Below, one piece after another: positions 62,145-64,000 of a DNA stretch of 64,000 nt. The notes beneath the pieces were generated by a model. That model was given only the letters and a program-made list of their open reading frames with translations. It was not told the DNA's origin and did not search any database. The position numbers were made by a program, and so were the translations under genes. Each line of letters opens with the position of its first letter. Position 1 is the first letter of the stretch. The stretch is taken from positions 344,516 through 408,515 of the forward strand of contig CAWELJ010000009.1 in assembly GCA_963809825.1 (NCBI GenBank), given 5' to 3'. This DNA comes from Bog-473 sp963809825. Its GTDB lineage: Bacteria; Actinomycetota; Acidimicrobiia; Acidimicrobiales; RAAP-2.

Positions 62145-63383
62145 TCAGACCTCTGCCAGCCTCTGCCGCAGGAAGATCCGCTCCCGCTCGTTCCCGGCGA
62201 GGTCGAGCGCGGCCCGATAGGCGGCTGCGGCTTCGGCGGACCTTCCGATTCGGCGGAGCAGGTCTGCGCGCGCCGCCGGCAGCAGGTGATACTCGCGCAA
62301 CGCATCGGCGTCCAACGAGTCGAGCACCGCAAGACCGGCCTCGGGTCCATCCCGCATGGCTACCGCGACCGCCCTGTTCAATTGGACGACCGGCGACGGG
62401 GACAGCGCCATGAGCACGTCGTAGAGCGCCACGATCTGCGCCCAGTCGGTCGTCGCGACGTCGGCCGCCTCGTCGTGCAGGGCGGCGATCGCCGCCTGCA
62501 AGGCGTAGGGGCCCGGGGGGTGGTGGGACAGAGCGGAGCTCACGAGATCGAGGCCCTCGGCGATGAGGACGGCGTCCCACAGTCGGCGATCCTGGGCGTC
62601 GAGCGAGACCAGCCCCCCGGCGGCATCGACACGGGCAGAGCGGCGAGCGTCGACCAACAAGAGCAGAGCGAGCAGACCGCTCACCTCCGGCACGGCGGGC
62701 AAGAGCCGATGCAGAATTCGGGCGAGCCGGATGGCTTCATCGGTCAGCTCCACCCGTACCAGTTCTTCACCCATGCCGGCTGCGTAACCCTCGGTGAAGA
62801 TGAGGTACACGACGCGCAGGACGCCGGGCACGCGCGCAGTCAACTCGTGGGTCTCGGGCACCCGAAAGGGGATCCGGGCGTCGGAGATCTTTCGCTTGGC
62901 CCGCACGATGCGCTGCGCCATCGTCGTCTCCCCGACGAGAAAGGCCCGCGCCACCTCGGGCGTGGACAGCCCCGCGAGGCACCGCAACGTGAGCGCGATC
63001 TGGGCCTCGATCGACAGCGCCGGGTGACAGCACGTGAAGAACAAACGGAGTCGTTCGTCGGGAATGTCATCGGTCTCCGGATCGGGCGACGCGGGGACGA
63101 GAACGTCGGCTTCAGCCTGCATGATCGCCAGTCGGGCTGCGTACGCGTTGTCTCGTCGCAGATGGTCGACGGCCTTACGCCGCGCCGTGGTCAGCAACCA
63201 GGCCAGGGGTACCCTGGGCACCCCGTCGACGGGCCAACGTTGCAGCGCAGCTTCGATGGCCTCGGAGGCGACGTCCTCGGCCAGGTCGAGATCACCGAAC
63301 TGGCGCACGAGCATCCCCAGCAGCCGGCCGTGCTCCTCTCGGAACACATCCACGACGGAGCCGATGGCCCGCCCGCTGGTCAC
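62145..63383 (-). CDS. ECF42-type RNA polymerase sigma factor with TPR-like C-terminal domain
   Basis: 412 residues from GTG 63383. Region 2 (FREEHGRLLGMLVRQFGDLDLAED, WLLTTARRKAVDHLRR) and region 4 (LTLRCLAGLSTPEVARAFLVGE) are followed by a long alpha-helical domain (DUF6596 and TPR-like; EGYAAGMGEELVRVELTDEAI, YHLLPAARADLLRRIG). This is the ECF42 architecture, in which the C-terminal domain replaces an anti-sigma factor. Its start overlaps the stop of the DGPF gene (GTGA), the invariant partner of ECF42. It ends 271 bp upstream of the candidate precursor, same strand. Confidence 0.93.
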   Translation of the reverse strand: MTSGRAIGSVVDVFREEHGRLLGMLVRQFGDLDLAEDVASEAIEAALQRWPVDGVPRVPLAWLLTTARRKAVDHLRRDNAYAARLAIMQAEADVLVPASPDPETDDIPDERLRLFFTCCHPALSIEAQIALTLRCLAGLSTPEVARAFLVGETTMAQRIVRAKRKISDARIPFRVPETHELTARVPGVLRVVYLIFTEGYAAGMGEELVRVELTDEAIRLARILHRLLPAVPEVSGLLALLLLVDARRSARVDAAGGLVSLDAQDRRLWDAVLIAEGLDLVSSALSHHPPGPYALQAAIAALHDEAADVATTDWAQIVALYDVLMALSPSPVVQLNRAVAVAMRDGPEAGLAVLDSLDADALREYHLLPAARADLLRRIGRSAEAAAAYRAALDLAGNERERIFLRQRLAEV

Positions 63384-63736
63384 GGAGCGTTGAAGTCCTG
63401 GATCGGCCGAATCTCGATCCGCCCGTACCGGGAACCGGGGCAGCGCCCAGCCCAGTCGATGGCAGCATCGAGATCTGGGAGGTCGAGAATGTAGTAGCCG
63501 CCGAGATACTCCCGGGTCTCGGCGAAAGGACCATCAGTGACGAGACGCTCTCCGCTCGAGGTCACTTGGACCGAGGTGGCGGTCTCGAACGAGTCGAGCA
63601 CGTTGCTGTCAACCATGACGCCGGCCTCGACCACGCTCTGGTGGTACTCCATGAACGCCTCCATCAGGCCTTGGCCCGGTTGAGCCGCGGGCGGCTGAGC
63701 GTCCTGATTGCCGATGATCAAAAGCATGTATTTCAC
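63380..63736 (-). CDS. YCII-related DGPF-domain protein, ECF42 partner
   Basis: 118 residues from GTG 63736 with GGAGGA seven bases upstream. The dimeric ferredoxin-like fold has the namesake TDGPFAETREYLGGYYILD block and WAGRCP near the C-terminus. DGPF proteins are co-encoded with ECF42 sigma factors; genetic work in Streptomyces links the pair to stress or antibiotic-related expression, but the signal is unknown. A perfect palindrome lies about 135 bp upstream. Confidence 0.93.
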   Translation of the reverse strand: MKYMLLIIGNQDAQPPAAQPGQGLMEAFMEYHQSVVEAGVMVDSNVLDSFETATSVQVTSSGERLVTDGPFAETREYLGGYYILDLPDLDAAIDWAGRCPGSRYGRIEIRPIQDFNAP

Positions 63737-63870
63737 GGAGAATTCCTCCTCATTGGGTCGCTGGGGCCCCTGGGCATCGTCAGTGATGACGAACGGCGGG
63801 ACCGCAGATCGACACGGAGCGAGGAGATTCTTCCAAAACCATGTCGTGCGGGTCAGTGACCTGCACCAGT

Positions 63871-63893
63871 CATGTGACAGATACGGTCACATG
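63871..63893. promoter_or_regulatory. perfect 8-7-8 inverted repeat upstream of the DGPF-ECF42 operon
   Basis: CATGTGAC and GTCACATG flank AGATACG, 135 bp before the DGPF start and 63 bp from the tRNA 3' end. The TGTGA/TCACA arms resemble CRP half sites, but the nine-base centre is longer than the CRP standard of six, so the binding protein is uncertain. The 220-bp gap holds no gene I can support. Confidence 0.5.
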
Positions 63894-63956
63894 GAATCAC
63901 GACGGCGAAGCGACGCGATTCGGGGGATCCCACTTCGGCCCTGTGACCTGGGCTCG

Positions 63957-64000
63957 TGGTGGAGGTGAAGGGACTCGAACCCTCGGCCTCTACATTGCGA
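63957..64000 (-). tRNA. tRNA-Ala (CGC), 3' part; 5' part lies beyond the window
   Basis: On the minus strand the visible bases give half the anticodon loop TCGCAA (T33, anticodon CGC, A37, A38), stem strand TGTAG, variable AGGCC, T-arm GAGGG-TTCGAGT-CCCTT, acceptor strand CACCTCC, discriminator A and an encoded CCA. U at acceptor position 70 would make the G3-U70 pair that identifies alanine tRNA. The 5' half was not seen, so the identity rests on this fragment. Confidence 0.85.

Noticed and set aside
63873..63891. CRP-type site TGTGA-N9-TCACA
   Set aside because: The centre is three bases longer than the CRP standard; kept only as an unassigned palindrome.

Overview
The window reads as a chromosomal segment of a high-GC actinobacterium. 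An uncultured member of the Acidimicrobiia is my best guess (inference). The reasons are roughly 70% GC with GC-rich third positions, many GTG/TTG starts, many ATGA/GTGA/TGATG gene overlaps, a secA-prfB-ftsE-ftsX block, a complete Mce lipid-import locus, a monoderm-type Tad/Flp pilus locus without a secretin, an eukaryote-like type II glutamine synthetase and an ECF42/DGPF pair. I see no rRNA, CRISPR array, transposase, integrase or prophage gene.

Layout. 0-9.7 kb: housekeeping and central metabolism (a biotin-dependent carboxyltransferase, moaC, a zinc-ribbon protein, tldE-tldD, a hotdog thioesterase, an MFS permease, dxs, a sugar nucleotidyltransferase). 9.8-16.4 kb: an acyl-CoA catabolic operon (acyl-CoA dehydrogenase, SDR, acyl-CoA synthetase, alcohol dehydrogenase) divergent from an amidohydrolase and msrB, with a perfect palindrome between them. 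16.3-17.8 kb: ssb followed by two overlapping mini-genes, plus two other small proteins. 17.9-25.6 kb: a GT39 glycosyltransferase facing the secA-prfB-ftsE-ftsX run. 26-39.2 kb: a ten-kilobase mce operon (yrbEA, yrbEB, mceA-F, an Mce-associated protein) divergent from an ECF sigma factor fused to a membrane segment and an exported repeat tail, followed by the Mce ATPase gene. 39.3-43 kb: glnII, three small orphan genes of lower GC and a DegV-family protein. 43.2-53.4 kb: the Tad locus (two Flp pilins, a LuxR-type regulator, tadC, tadB, cpaF, cpaE, cpaB on the minus strand; tadE, tadG and prepilin peptidase on the plus strand). 53.5-60.3 kb: a DEAD-box/cold-shock fusion helicase, a PhyH-like dioxygenase, an amidase, a D-threonine aldolase-like enzyme, a PRC-barrel protein and an MFS exporter. 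60.4-63.7 kb: a DUF692 (MNIO) enzyme preceded by a Cys-containing small protein, then an ECF42 sigma/DGPF pair. The window ends inside a tRNA-Ala(CGC).

Three things stand out. First, a strong-RBS 120-residue Cys-containing protein lies directly before a DUF692/MNIO enzyme and an MFS exporter on the same strand, a plausible undescribed RiPP-type system. Second, an exact 17-bp pattern GGTC-N7-CCTATG lies 83-114 bp upstream of all four Tad/Flp transcription units, always in the same orientation; it is a candidate regulon operator beside a LuxR-type gene. Third, a sigma factor is fused to a transmembrane segment and an asparagine/glycine repeat tail between the mce operon and its ATPase.

Quality caution: four otherwise well-conserved genes (SDR, mceC, prepilin peptidase, PhyH-like) are broken by single extra bases, five in all. 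Their total lengths become intact reading frames if one base is removed at each site. This looks more like assembly or base-calling error than decay, so those genes are probably functional in the organism.
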